From Paraburkholderia tagetis (lineage in GTDB: Bacteria > Pseudomonadota > Gammaproteobacteria > Burkholderiales > Burkholderiaceae), in NCBI RefSeq assembly GCF_022213065.1, contig NZ_JAKLJA010000015.1, positions 62,001 through 126,000 on the forward strand: a stretch of 64,000 nt of DNA, read 5' to 3'. The notes below the pieces were generated by a model. That model was not told the DNA's origin. It saw nothing but the letters and a program-made list of their open reading frames with translations, and ran no database searches. Positions 1 through 9,363 of this stretch are shown piece after piece. The position numbers and the translations under genes were made by a program. Position 1 is the first letter of the stretch, and each line of letters begins with the position of its first letter.

Positions 1-705
1 GACACCATCAAGGAGCTTGGCGGGAATGTGGGCGGCACGCTGAGAGTCACGGCGTCGGTTGCTTTCGGGCAGGCCTGTCTCGTGCCGCTTTTGCCGGAGT
101 TTCTCGAGCGGTATCCGGACATTCAACTGGAGTTGCTGCTCGCGGATGCGAACCTCGACATCGTGGCCGAGCGCATCGATCTGGCGCTGCGCCTGAGCCC
201 GCGCATGGACAGGAATTTCGTGCGCGTGAAGTGGTTCGATTCGGCCTACAAGGTGTGCGCGAGTCCGCATTATCTCGCGCGTCACGAGGCCATTCGCTCG
301 CCGGCCGATCTCGATGCTCACCAGTGCGTTGTGTTCGGCCTGCCCAATCCGCAGGCCGACTGGCTGTTGCGCGACGGCGCCAACCACGTCGTGCACGTGA
401 GCGCCAAACCGCGCATTTGCGTGACCAATGGGCTCGCGCAGCGAGAACTCGCTATCGCGGGCACGGGTCCGGCATTGCTGCCGGCCTGGCTCGCGGCTGC
501 GGATCTCGCGGCAGGCACGCTTATCGACGTATTGCCGGACTATGAAGCCACGCCAGGCGATTTCGACGGCGCCGCATGGTTGCTTTACCCCAATCGAACC
601 TTGCTTCCGGCAAAGACGCGCGCGCTCGTCGATTTCCTCAAGAGCCGGGCCAGACCCGAGTGGAGCCTGGCCCGATCGAAGCGCAAATCGGCCGCGCGTG
701 GCTAG
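1..705 (+). CDS. LysR-family regulator, C-terminal part (truncated by window edge)
   Basis: The reading frame is open from base 1, so this is the 3' part of a longer gene. It encodes the effector-binding (periplasmic-binding-like) half of a LysR-type transcription factor. The GGTLRVTASVAFGQACLVPLL segment opens the first lobe, and IDLALRLSP and the GTGPALLPAWLA segment match the CrgA/DmlR-like subgroup. The N-terminal winged helix lies outside the window, so the targets cannot be judged. It ends 17 bp before the convergent DUF4148 gene. The basic tail (RSKRKSAARG) is unremarkable. Confidence 0.9.
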   Translation, partial: DTIKELGGNVGGTLRVTASVAFGQACLVPLLPEFLERYPDIQLELLLADANLDIVAERIDLALRLSPRMDRNFVRVKWFDSAYKVCASPHYLARHEAIRSPADLDAHQCVVFGLPNPQADWLLRDGANHVVHVSAKPRICVTNGLAQRELAIAGTGPALLPAWLAAADLAAGTLIDVLPDYEATPGDFDGAAWLLYPNRTLLPAKTRALVDFLKSRARPEWSLARSKRKSAARG

Positions 706-722
706 CGCGACCAGTAGCGTAA

Positions 723-1064
723 TCAATGACCTCGGTAGATCGAATTGCGTGCTGCCGACATCGTGGGCCGTCCCGATTCGGTGGTCGTTGCGGCTGCGCC
801 GCCATAAGAGGCCGCAGCCAGATTCGCCGTTGCATTCGAGCCATTTTGTGCCGACGCGATCTGACTCGCCTGGCTTTCGGCTGCCTGGACATTGGCGGGA
901 TATTGATTGCGATCTGTTGCGGGGTGATAGCCGGCGGCTTCCAGGCGGACCAGTTCCGCCTTGACCTCTGCGCGTGTCACCGGCTGACCGGATTGTTGGG
1001 CGAAGGCGGCGAACGGTGCGGTGAGTGCGAGTACTGCAACGGTTGCGGATACGAGCGATTTCAT
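723..1064 (-). CDS. DUF4148 small exported protein
   Basis: A 113-residue protein with a clean Sec signal peptide (MKSLVSATVAVLALTAPFAAFA, cleavage after AFA) and the DUF4148 signature VTRAEVKAELVRLEAAGY followed by a proline-containing YPANVQAAE stretch. DUF4148 proteins are short, periplasmic, multi-copy in Burkholderiaceae, and have no established function. The C-terminal third is low-complexity (Ala/Ser/Thr/Asn). It is convergent with the LysR fragment. Confidence 0.85.
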   Translation of the reverse strand: MKSLVSATVAVLALTAPFAAFAQQSGQPVTRAEVKAELVRLEAAGYHPATDRNQYPANVQAAESQASQIASAQNGSNATANLAAASYGGAAATTTESGRPTMSAARNSIYRGH

Positions 1065-1354
1065 GACGACGACCTCTGTTGATCGAGTGGATATGAGAAG
1101 AAGACGGAACGAAGTGTGCGCTCTTTACTTTTGATGAAAAACGAGTCTATCCACGAAAATGTTTTGATCTGAAATCAAAAATTGGCGCCATGCCGGACGG
1201 AGCATGGAGGGCGTGGCCGAAAAAATCAGACTGCTGGGTAACTCGGCAGAATGGCGGGTAAGCCCCGCAGCGTGACCTTGTTTGATACTGGAATCATTCC
1301 CGCAGCGAATCTAGACGCCGTTGCGTTGTCCAGTGCCAACCCAAGGAATCGTTC

Positions 1355-2161
1355 ATGACCCACCTCATTCATCAGGCCCAGAAGCTGTTATCGGAGCTCG
1401 ACGGCTTCAGCGTCGAAATCGACGCGAAGGCAGGTCGCGCCGATATCGTGCTCGACCGGCCGCCGTTCAACATTGTCTCGATGATGCAGCGCGAACAGCT
1501 GCGGGCGACATTCGAGGCGCTGGACGATCACGCCGATATTCGTGTGATCGTCGTGCGCGCGGTGGGCGAGCACTTTTCGAGCGGCGGCGATATCAAGGGT
1601 TTTATCGAAGCGACTCCGGAGCACGTTTCGAAACTCGCCTGGAATATCGCCGCGCCCGCGCGCTGTAGCAAGCCCGTGATCGCCGCGAATCGGGGCTATT
1701 GTTTCGGTGTCGGCTTCGAACTGTCGCTCGCCTGCGATTTTCGCATCGCAACGGATACGACGCTCTACGCGCTGCCCGAGCAGAAGCTCGGCCAGATTCC
1801 CGGGTCGGGCGGATCGGCACGCCTGCAGAAGATGGTGGGGATCGGCCGCACCAAGGACATCGTAATGCGCTCGCGGCGCATTACCGGCGCACAAGCCTAC
1901 GAATGGGGCATTGCGACCGAATGCGTCGAAGACAGCGAACTCGAGCGCGCCACCGATACGCTCGTGCGCGAACTGCTGGCGTTCTCGCCGCTCGCACAGC
2001 GCTCGGCCAAGAAACTGCTCAACGACACGGAAGATGCGCCGCTTTCGACCGCGATCGAGCTGGAAGGGCATATTTACAGCCGCCTGCGAAGCTCGGATGA
2101 TTTCCGTGAAGGCGTCGAGGCGTTCCACGAAAAGCGCAAGGCGGTTTTCAAGGGGCGCTGA
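1355..2161 (+). CDS. Enoyl-CoA hydratase/isomerase (crotonase fold)
   Basis: A 268-residue crotonase-superfamily enzyme, cytoplasmic. The oxyanion-hole segment HFSSGGDIKGF and both acidic catalytic positions of hydratases (the E in GVGFELSLACD and the E in ALPEQKLG) are present, so hydratase chemistry is plausible. The sequence resembles the cyclohexadienoyl-CoA/aromatic-CoA hydratase side of the family more than fatty-acid FadB-type enzymes, by eye only. AAGGA lies just upstream of the ATG. It precedes an AraC regulator, a molybdenum hydroxylase and a CoA ligase on the same strand, suggesting a CoA-thioester catabolic pathway. The true substrate is unknown. Confidence 0.8.
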   Translation: MTHLIHQAQKLLSELDGFSVEIDAKAGRADIVLDRPPFNIVSMMQREQLRATFEALDDHADIRVIVVRAVGEHFSSGGDIKGFIEATPEHVSKLAWNIAAPARCSKPVIAANRGYCFGVGFELSLACDFRIATDTTLYALPEQKLGQIPGSGGSARLQKMVGIGRTKDIVMRSRRITGAQAYEWGIATECVEDSELERATDTLVRELLAFSPLAQRSAKKLLNDTEDAPLSTAIELEGHIYSRLRSSDDFREGVEAFHEKRKAVFKGR

Positions 2162-2190
2162 AACAGGGATCATTCAGACAGGAGAGTCGC

Positions 2191-2221
2191 GGGGCGCATC
2201 ATCGTATCGATGATGCGCCCC
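2191..2221 (+). terminator. Strong hairpin after the hydratase gene
   Basis: A perfect 14-bp stem (GGGGCGCATCATCG and its complement) with loop TAT starts 30 bp after the hydratase stop codon and ends before the AraC start. There is no clear T-tract on the plus strand, so it may be a weak terminator or an mRNA-protecting structure. It could set hydratase expression apart from the downstream regulator. Confidence 0.55.
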
Positions 2222-2262
2222 TGTTCGCCGGATCGTCTGATCTTATGTAAGAGGTAAAGCGA

Positions 2263-3147
2263 GTGTCGAGCGCGATAAAAATCTATCAGGGACGGTTCGG
2301 GCGCGTCGCATTGCTCGATATGGACGCGCCGCTGGTTCATCACGCCCATCATCATTGCCATCTGCTGATCAAGGCGGCGGGGCCGAATACTTTTTTTGCT
2401 GTGCATGATGAATTACAGCCGTTGACCGAGGAGACCGCGGTGCTGGTCAATCCCTGGGAGCCGCATGCCTATCGACACAACGGCGGGCAAAACGGCGATC
2501 CAGGACAGCGCACGGGCATTCTCGCGATGTATATCGAACCCGACTGGCTGACGCAGATTCAGCATCCGCTCGGAGGCGTGGGGCATCCGCGCTTCTTTCC
2601 GCAACCGTGCGTCCAGTTGTCGGCGCATGCGAGGAGGCTGGCGGAGGAACTGGTGCTCGAAATGTGGTGGTCGGACGGCATTGCTTCCGAGCGTCTCGAG
2701 GGGCTGCTGTTCGAGCTCATGATCTCGGTGATCGACCCCGATAGCAAATGGCGCGAACTGTCGACGCAAATGGAGCGCGCGAGCCGCCGTCCCAGCGATC
2801 CGCGTATTCGCAAGGCCATTACCTGGCTGCGCGAGAACACCGGCACCGAGCCGGACATGAATCGGCTGGCCGAACATTGCGGCTTGTCGCGCGCCCATTT
2901 TTTCGCGCTGTTTCACCGCTGTACCGGCGTGACGCCCAATGTCTATTTAAACGTGTTGCGGATGGAGACGGCGATTCGCGATCTCTCCGTGAGCACCGAT
3001 TCGCTTTCCAATATTTCGTACGACCTGGGATTCTCCGCGCCCTCGCATTTCACGCGATTTTTCCGGCAACACCTGGGCATTACGCCTAGCGAGTATCGCC
3101 GGGTGGTGGAACTCTATGACGCTCGCGACGGCGTCGTGGAGATCTGA
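2263..3147 (+). CDS. AraC-family transcriptional regulator
   Basis: A 294-residue regulator starting at GTG 2263 behind GAGGTAAAG. The N-terminal half is a cupin-like sensor domain (histidine-rich PLVHHAHHHCHLL segment, then LVNPWEPHAYRHNGG). The C-terminal hundred residues hold the two AraC helix-turn-helix motifs (MNRLAEHCGLSRAHFFALFH and the DLGFSAPSHFTRFFRQHLG region). It sits between the hydratase and the molybdenum-hydroxylase genes, all on one strand, so it is the likely local activator. The effector is probably the aromatic or cyclic acid handled by the cluster (inference). Confidence 0.9.
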   Translation: MSSAIKIYQGRFGRVALLDMDAPLVHHAHHHCHLLIKAAGPNTFFAVHDELQPLTEETAVLVNPWEPHAYRHNGGQNGDPGQRTGILAMYIEPDWLTQIQHPLGGVGHPRFFPQPCVQLSAHARRLAEELVLEMWWSDGIASERLEGLLFELMISVIDPDSKWRELSTQMERASRRPSDPRIRKAITWLRENTGTEPDMNRLAEHCGLSRAHFFALFHRCTGVTPNVYLNVLRMETAIRDLSVSTDSLSNISYDLGFSAPSHFTRFFRQHLGITPSEYRRVVELYDARDGVVEI

Positions 3148-3370
3148 CCAGCGCAGACAAAGCGTCAGACTCCAGGGTAATTCGCGCGACGCAGGGGTAA
3201 AGGCCGTCGCGTCCACGCGCAGTAAATTCACTCACAGGGAAACAGCAGAACGGGACTTCTGCGCGGGCGTGATTAGCCCGTGAGGCGTCACCGTGTCGAT
3301 TGCGCACGCGCGCTGCTCGACCCTCGATGAGTCCACCTCGAAGCGTGGCAATCCAATGCAGGAGACAACC

Positions 3371-6300
3371 GTGAGCGAAACCGGGACGAGCCTTTTGGGC
3401 GAACGGGTCGCCGAGCCACCCTTGGTGGACAGCACGAAAGCGGCGGGCGCGCAGGCGATGCGCCATGTGGGGCGACCGATGGAGCGGCTCGAAGACGCCG
3501 CGCTCCTGTGCGGGCGCGGCCGCTACGGCGATGACATTGCGATAAAGCCCGGTACGTTGCATGCGGCCGTGCTGCGCTCGCCCCATGCCCACGCAGAGAT
3601 CATGCGCATCGACGCGAGCGCCGCACTGCTGCAAAAAGGCGTGCGCGCGGTCCTGACTCGCGACGATTTGCGCGCGTGGTCGAAGCCCTTCGTGGTGGGC
3701 GTCAAGTCGCCGATGGAGCACTGGTCGCTTGCCATGGACCGCGTGCGATACAGCGGCGAACCCGTGGCCGTGGTGGTCGCGGAGTCGCGCGCATTGGCCG
3801 AGGACGGCCTCGAGTTCATCAAGGTCGACTACGCGCCGCTGCCGCCCGTGACGTCGATCGAGGCCGCCATCGCCGACGATGCGCCCGTCCTGCATCCCGA
3901 AGTGGGCACGAACGTGGTGAGCGAGCGCCGCTTTCGCTATGGCGACCCGGAAGCCGCATTGGCGAATGCGCCGCATCGCGTATCGATCGACGTGCACTAT
4001 CCGCGCAACACCTGTACGCCGATCGAGTGCGGCGTCGTGGTGGCGGAATGCCTGGCCGGCGACGAAGGCTACGAGGTCATGTCCAATTTCATGGGGCCGT
4101 TCTCGCTCCATGCCGTGATGTCGATGGCCTTGAAGGTGCCGGCCAACCGGCTGCGCCACAAGGCGCCGCGCGACTCGGGCGGCAGCTTTGGCGTGAAGCA
4201 GGCGGTGTTTCCCAACGTCGTGCTGATGTGTCTTGCTTCGCGCAAGGCCGGGGCGCCCGTCAAGTGGGTGGAAGACCGGCTCGAGCATCTGGCCGCCGCA
4301 ACCTCGGCTACGGCGCGTCTGACCACGTTGGAAGCGGCGGTCGAACGCGATGGCCGGATCACCGCGCTCTCGTTCGATCAGATCGAAGACTGCGGCGGCT
4401 ACCTTCGTGCGCCCGAGCCGGCGACGTTCTACCGGATGCATGGCTGTCTGACCGGCGCCTATGCCATTCCCAATCTGCTCGTGCGCAACCGCGTTGCGCT
4501 GACGACAAAAACGCCAACGGGACTCGTGCGCGGCTTCGGCGGGCCGCAGGTCTATTTCGCGCTCGAGCGCCTGATTCAGCGCATCGCCGTCGAGTTGAAT
4601 CTCGATGTGCTCGATGTGTATCGGCGCAATTTCGTCGCGGCCCATGCCTTTCCTTATCGCACCGCCTCGGGCGGGTTGCTCGATTCCGGCAACTATCAGG
4701 AGGCGCTCAGGCGCTCGCTCGCCGGGGGCGGCTACGACGAACTCGTGCGCCGCCGCGAGGCTGCGCGCAGCGAAGGGCGTCTCTATGGAATCGGCTTCGC
4801 CGCGATTGTCGAGCCCTCGGTGTCCAACATGGGGTACATCTCGACAGTGCTGCCCGTGGAGGCGCGGCGCAAAGCGGGGCCGAAGAGCGGGGGGATTGCC
4901 AGCGCGACCGTGAGCGTCGACTTGCTTGGCGGCGTGGTCGTTACCGTGGCGTCGACGCCGGCGGGGCAAGGTCATATGACCGTTTGCGCGCAGGTGGTGG
5001 CCGACGTGCTTGGCCTCGCACCGGAAGATATCGTCGTCAATGTCGAATTCGATACGCACAAGGATGCGTGGTCGGTGGCGTCGGGTAATTACTCGAGCCG
5101 CTTCGCGGGGGCCGTGGCGGGCACGGTGCATCTCGCCGCGGTGCGCGTGCGCGACAAGGTCGCGCGCATCGTCTCCGCGCAATTCGGTTGCGCGCCTGGC
5201 GATATCGCGTTCGCGGGCGGCAAGGTCATCGTCAAGGGCCATGAGGACCAGGCGCTCGCGTTTGGCCGCGTGGCGAGCAACGCGCCGCACTGGGCGCCGG
5301 CGCTGCTGCCCGAGGGCGAGGAACCGGGGCTGCGCGAAACGGTATTCTGGACGCCGCCCAATATGGAGCCGCCCGACGAGAACGACCGCATCAATACTTC
5401 GGCATGCTACGGATTTGCGTTCGACATGTGCGGCGTCGAGATCGATCGCGCGACAGGCCGCGTACGGATCGATCGCTATGTGACGACGCACGACGCCGGC
5501 AAGCTCCTGAACCCCGCGCTCGCCGATGGCCAGATTCGCGGCGCGTTCGCGCAAGGCCTGGGCGCTGCGCTGCTCGAAGAGTTCAAGTACGGTGCCGATG
5601 GCAGCTTCCGGTCCGGCACGCTCGCCGACTATCTGATTCCGACCACCTGCGAAGTCCCCGACCCGGTGATCATCCACCTCGAAACGCCGTCGCCGTTCAC
5701 GCCACTCGGCGCGAAGGGGCTCGGGGAGGGCAACAATATGAGCACGCCGCCGTGTATTGGCAACGCCGTGGCCGACGCGCTGGGCGTGGCCGACATTCGC
5801 CTGCCGCTCACGCCCGCGAAAGTGATGGCGCTGATCGGCATCGACGATCCCGAGCCTTCGCGGCCCGAATATCGCGAGGCGACGCCTCCGGCCAGGCCTG
5901 CGGGAAGCGGCAAGGCGTTGATGGCCCAGGGCAGCGTCGAAATCGCGGCGTCGCCGGAAGCGATATTCGGAGTCCTGATGGACCCCGTCGCGCTCGCCAA
6001 AGTCGTGCCCGGCTGCAATGCGCTGGAAGCCACGGGACCGAATCAGTATCGAGCAGACGTGACGGTCGGCGTCGGCATGATCAAGGCGCGCTTCGAAGCG
6101 AAGATCGGCTTGTCCGATATCGAGGCGCCCCAGCGGCTGCGCTTGTCCGGTGCCGGTATTTCGCCGCTCGGCACCGCTAGCGGCGAGGGCCTCGTCGAGC
6201 TGACGCAGACCGCGAAGGGGACGTTGCTCTCCTATGACTACGAAGCCCAGGTGTCGGGCAAGGTGGCGGCGGTGGGCGCACGCATGCTCGAAGGCGCGGC

Positions 6301-6418
6301 CAAGGTCGTGCTCAACCAGTTGTTCGAGTCGCTCGGCAGGCAGGCCACGGGCCAGCCTGCGGGCAGCAGCGGCTCGTGGCTCGAGCGGCTGCTCGCGAAG
6401 TTCAGGAGGCAGGCATGA
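3371..6418 (+). CDS. Molybdenum hydroxylase large subunit fused to a C-terminal SRPBCC (CoxG-like) domain
   Basis: A xanthine dehydrogenase/CO dehydrogenase-family molybdopterin subunit of 1015 residues, longer than the usual 750-800. I place the start at GTG 3371 because AGGAG lies 6 bp upstream; in-frame starts at 3293 and 3356 lack a good site. Seen motifs: DSGGSFGVKQAVFP (cofactor contact), VRGFGGPQ where form I CO dehydrogenases have AYXCSFR, TPAGQGHMT, and the catalytic-Glu region GLGEGNNMSTPP. From about residue 870 a second domain starts at MAQGSVEIAASPEAIFGVL, a START-like SRPBCC fold like CoxG, normally a separate protein. The next two genes supply the FAD and 2Fe-2S subunits. This is not CO dehydrogenase. 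It is probably a hydroxylase of a catabolic acid or its CoA ester. Confidence 0.88.
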   Translation: MSETGTSLLGERVAEPPLVDSTKAAGAQAMRHVGRPMERLEDAALLCGRGRYGDDIAIKPGTLHAAVLRSPHAHAEIMRIDASAALLQKGVRAVLTRDDLRAWSKPFVVGVKSPMEHWSLAMDRVRYSGEPVAVVVAESRALAEDGLEFIKVDYAPLPPVTSIEAAIADDAPVLHPEVGTNVVSERRFRYGDPEAALANAPHRVSIDVHYPRNTCTPIECGVVVAECLAGDEGYEVMSNFMGPFSLHAVMSMALKVPANRLRHKAPRDSGGSFGVKQAVFPNVVLMCLASRKAGAPVKWVEDRLEHLAAATSATARLTTLEAAVERDGRITALSFDQIEDCGGYLRAPEPATFYRMHGCLTGAYAIPNLLVRNRVALTTKTPTGLVRGFGGPQVYFALERLIQRIAVELNLDVLDVYRRNFVAAHAFPYRTASGGLLDSGNYQEALRRSLAGGGYDELVRRREAARSEGRLYGIGFAAIVEPSVSNMGYISTVLPVEARRKAGPKSGGIASATVSVDLLGGVVVTVASTPAGQGHMTVCAQVVADVLGLAPEDIVVNVEFDTHKDAWSVASGNYSSRFAGAVAGTVHLAAVRVRDKVARIVSAQFGCAPGDIAFAGGKVIVKGHEDQALAFGRVASNAPHWAPALLPEGEEPGLRETVFWTPPNMEPPDENDRINTSACYGFAFDMCGVEIDRATGRVRIDRYVTTHDAGKLLNPALADGQIRGAFAQGLGAALLEEFKYGADGSFRSGTLADYLIPTTCEVPDPVIIHLETPSPFTPLGAKGLGEGNNMSTPPCIGNAVADALGVADIRLPLTPAKVMALIGIDDPEPSRPEYREATPPARPAGSGKALMAQGSVEIAASPEAIFGVLMDPVALAKVVPGCNALEATGPNQYRADVTVGVGMIKARFEAKIGLSDIEAPQRLRLSGAGISPLGTASGEGLVELTQTAKGTLLSYDYEAQVSGKVAAVGARMLEGAAKVVLNQLFESLGRQATGQPAGSSGSWLERLLAKFRRQA

Positions 6419-7236
6419 AACCGGCCCAGTTCGATTACCTGCGTGCCACCAGCACCGATCACGCACTGGAGGCCCTGCATCATGGCGGCGCCGATGCGCG
6501 TGTACTCGCGGGCGGCCAGTCGCTGATGGCGGTGTTGAATATGCGTCTTGCGCAGCCGCGCTGGCTCGTCGACATTTCGCGTACCGCCGACCTCGATGCC
6601 GTGGAGGTGGATCGCGCGAACGGCTATCTCGTCGTCAAGGCGGCAGCCACCCAGGGCAGCGTCGAATGGCGCAAGACGCTGGCCGACGAAGTGCCGCTGT
6701 TGCAACGCGCGTTTCCGCATATTTCGCACTTTCAGATCCGCAATCGCGGCACGGTGTGCGGCTCGGTGGCGCATGCCGACCCGAGCGCGGAGTTGCCGCT
6801 GGCACTCGCGACGCTGGGCGGCGATGTCGTGCTCAGATCGAAGAAGAGGAAGCGCATCTTGCCCGCCGCTCAGTTCTTTCAGGGCATGTTGATGACGGCC
6901 CGCGAACCGGACGAACTGGTCGAAGCCGTGCGCTTTCCGCTCGCGAAAGCCGGCGAACGTTTTGCGTTCACGGAATTCTCGGCGCGGCATGGCGATTTCG
7001 CGCTCGTGTCGTGCGCCGCCGTGGTCACCGACGATGCCATCCGGCTCGGCGTGGGCGGTGTGGCCGATCGCCCGATGGTCGAATGCCTGCCCAGACTCGA
7101 CGGCGACGACCTGCGCGGCGCGCTCAACGATCTCGCATGGAAACTCGGCGCGCAGGACGACGCGCACGTCAGCGCGAGCTACCGCCGGCACCTCGTCAGG
7201 CAACTCGGCTGGAAAGTCATCAAGGAGGCAAAGTGA
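6415..7236 (+). CDS. Molybdenum hydroxylase FAD-binding medium subunit
   Basis: A 273-residue CoxM/XdhB-type flavoprotein subunit. Its ATG overlaps the upstream stop (ATGA) behind AGGAGG. Seen: the FAD-binding loop AGGQSLMAVLNMRLAQP and the second FAD motif IRNRGTVCGSVAHADPSAE. There is no inserted 4Fe-4S loop of the kind found in 4-hydroxybenzoyl-CoA reductase HcrB, so the complex should pass electrons 2Fe-2S to FAD in the usual direction. It is translationally coupled to both neighbours. Confidence 0.9.
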   Translation: MKPAQFDYLRATSTDHALEALHHGGADARVLAGGQSLMAVLNMRLAQPRWLVDISRTADLDAVEVDRANGYLVVKAAATQGSVEWRKTLADEVPLLQRAFPHISHFQIRNRGTVCGSVAHADPSAELPLALATLGGDVVLRSKKRKRILPAAQFFQGMLMTAREPDELVEAVRFPLAKAGERFAFTEFSARHGDFALVSCAAVVTDDAIRLGVGGVADRPMVECLPRLDGDDLRGALNDLAWKLGAQDDAHVSASYRRHLVRQLGWKVIKEAK

Positions 7237-7784
7237 AACACGGCAAGGGAAGTAATCCGCTGCACGCCGCTCATTCCCTTGGGGAAAAGCATGCAGTGAC
7301 GGTGCAGTTGAACGGCATCACGCGATACGGCGAGTGCGAGCCGCGTGAGTTGCTGTCCGATTTCATCCGGCACGAACTCGGTGCGACCGGCACGCACGTC
7401 GGGTGCGAACACGGCGTTTGCGGCGCATGCACGGTTCACGTGGATGGCGTTGCGAGCCGTGCGTGCCTGATGCTCGCTGTGCAGGCCGACGGGCGTTGCA
7501 TCGATACGGTGGAGGGGCTCGCCACCGCGAATGCACTTGGGGATTTGCAGCAGGCTTTCCGGCGGCATCACGCGCTGCAATGCGGGTTCTGCACGGCGGG
7601 CATTTTAATGTCGTGCGCGGACTACTTGCAGCGCGTGCCCGACCCGACCGAGGCGCAAGTTCGCGAAATGCTGTCTGGCCATATCTGCCGATGTACGGGC
7701 TACACGCCGATCGTGCAAGCGGTGCTCGAAGTCGCCGCGCTGCGGGGTGCACAACATGATGCGCTGGAGGTCAGCCATGCTTGA
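7233..7784 (+). CDS. Molybdenum hydroxylase 2Fe-2S small subunit
   Basis: A 183-residue protein starting at GTG 7233, overlapping the previous stop (GTGA) with AAGGAGG upstream. Both cluster motifs are present: the plant-ferredoxin type GCEHGVCGACTVHVDG and the helical CGFCTAGILMS...HICRCTGY. About 20 residues precede the usual start of the fold. It is the electron-relay subunit of the enzyme encoded by the two upstream genes. Confidence 0.93.
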   Translation: MKHGKGSNPLHAAHSLGEKHAVTVQLNGITRYGECEPRELLSDFIRHELGATGTHVGCEHGVCGACTVHVDGVASRACLMLAVQADGRCIDTVEGLATANALGDLQQAFRRHHALQCGFCTAGILMSCADYLQRVPDPTEAQVREMLSGHICRCTGYTPIVQAVLEVAALRGAQHDALEVSHA

Positions 7785-9363
7785 TCTGGGCCGTACCTTC
7801 CTGCAATCGGTGGAGCGTAGCCCCAAGGCGCTCGCCATTGTCGACGGTGATGTCGAATTGACCTACGAGCAGTGGCACGTGCGTATTGCAAGCCTCGTGG
7901 CCGGACTGCGCCGGCTCGGACTCGTGCGCGGCGACCGGCTGGTTGCCGTGCTGCAAAATCGCTGGGAAATGGCGACCTTGCATTGGGCCACTCAATTCCT
8001 GGGCATCCTGATCGTTCCCGTGAACTGGCGCTTGAAGCCGGAGGAACTGGACTATAGCGTGACGGACGCCAGTGCGAAGGCCGTGGTGTTCGAGCCAGTA
8101 TCGGCGGATGCAGTAGCGCACAGCCGCGCCGCGCAAGGCGTCGCGCGCTTGGGTCTCGACGGTGTGGCGGGCGCGACCGTCTGCTTCGAGACGCTGCTGG
8201 CCGCGCCTGAAAGCCGTGATGCCGAAAACGCCGATGCCAGCGCGCTTGAGCCGTTGGCGTCGGCCGACGACTACTCGGTCATGCTTTACACGTCCGGCAC
8301 GACCGGGCCCGGCAAAGGCGTGCCGCGACGGCATCGCCACGAGCGCGCGGCGGCGCTCGCTCATGTCGCGCAGAACCAGTATCGGCGCGGCGAGCGCACG
8401 CTTGGCGTAATGCCGCTTTACCACACGATGGGCGTGCGTTCGCTGCTCGCGATGGCGCTCGTCGACGGGACGTTCGTTTGTATCCGGCGCTGGAATGCGG
8501 CGTTCGCGCTCGAATCGATCGGGAAATACGGGCTCACCTGCCTCTATCTGGTGCCCACGCTCTATCACGACTTGCTGGCCGCGCCGGGGTTTGCGCAGAT
8601 GGCGGTTCGTACCGTTCGCAAGCTGGGCTTCGCGGGTGCGCCCATGAACGATGCGCTATTGAAGCGCTGCGCGGCGGCGTTCGATCCCGAACTGTTCGTC
8701 AATCACTACGGGTCGTCCGAGGTCTACACGGTTAGCGTCGATCAGGACGCGACGCGTAAGCCCGGTAGTGCGGGACGGGCGGGTTTGAATACGCGTTTGC
8801 GGGTTGTCAGGCTGGATAGTGGTCGCGCGGACGATCTCGCGATACGCGGCGAGGAAGGGCAGATCGTCGTGGATCTGGCTGGCGATGAGGCTTTCGAGGG
8901 CTACTGGAATCGGCCCGATGCCAACGCGAAGGCCTTGCGTGACGGCTGGTATTTCACGGGCGATACGGGCTACCTCGATGAGGATGGCGACCTGCATGTG
9001 ACGGGCCGCGTCGACGACATGATTATCAGCGGTGGCGAGAATATCTCGCCGGTCGATATCGAGTCGGTGCTTTCGCTTCATCCTGCCGTGGATGAGGTTG
9101 CTGTGGTCGGGCTCAAGGATGAGCGGTGGGGGCAGAGGGTGGTCGCGTTTATCAAGCGCGTCGATTTTATCGATGCTTGTGCGCTCGATGAGTTCTGTCG
9201 TAATTCAGATCTTGTGAACTTCAAGCGGCCTAGAGAGTATGTTTTTGTGAATGCTATTCCTAAGTCGCCGGTGGGGAAGGTTTTGCGGCGCAAGCTTTCT
9301 AATGGCGAGTATGAGGAGGATGAGCGTATTTTGCGGGCGGAGTTGGTTGGTAGGGGGGTGTGA
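7777..9363 (+). CDS. Acyl-CoA synthetase (AMP-forming ligase)
   Basis: A 528-residue ANL-superfamily ligase. I start it at ATG 7777, overlapping the small-subunit stop, with CTGGAGG 6 bp upstream, rather than at the upstream in-frame ATGs. Motifs: P-loop YTSGTTGPGKGV, VNHYGSSE, YFTGDTGYLDEDG, the GGENISPVDIES hinge, and the catalytic Lys in SPVGKVLRR. It likely activates the pathway acid as a CoA ester. The last 50 or so codons use almost only T or G at third positions, unlike the C/G usage of the rest of the gene, and this change leads into a repeat element. Confidence 0.9.
   Translation: MLDLGRTFLQSVERSPKALAIVDGDVELTYEQWHVRIASLVAGLRRLGLVRGDRLVAVLQNRWEMATLHWATQFLGILIVPVNWRLKPEELDYSVTDASAKAVVFEPVSADAVAHSRAAQGVARLGLDGVAGATVCFETLLAAPESRDAENADASALEPLASADDYSVMLYTSGTTGPGKGVPRRHRHERAAALAHVAQNQYRRGERTLGVMPLYHTMGVRSLLAMALVDGTFVCIRRWNAAFALESIGKYGLTCLYLVPTLYHDLLAAPGFAQMAVRTVRKLGFAGAPMNDALLKRCAAAFDPELFVNHYGSSEVYTVSVDQDATRKPGSAGRAGLNTRLRVVRLDSGRADDLAIRGEEGQIVVDLAGDEAFEGYWNRPDANAKALRDGWYFTGDTGYLDEDGDLHVTGRVDDMIISGGENISPVDIESVLSLHPAVDEVAVVGLKDERWGQRVVAFIKRVDFIDACALDEFCRNSDLVNFKRPREYVFVNAIPKSPVGKVLRRKLSNGEYEEDERILRAELVGRGV

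Noticed and set aside
3086..6466. A 1126-codon leftward ORF opposite the molybdenum hydroxylase
   Set aside because: It mirrors the real genes in a GC-rich region, is His/Arg/Ala-rich with no domain, and has no ribosome site.
6415..7236. 4-hydroxybenzoyl-CoA reductase medium subunit
   Set aside because: The FAD subunit lacks the extra 4Fe-4S loop that marks that enzyme.
3371..7784. Aerobic CO dehydrogenase
   Set aside because: The form I active-site loop AYXCSFR is absent, and a CoA ligase and hydratase accompany the genes.
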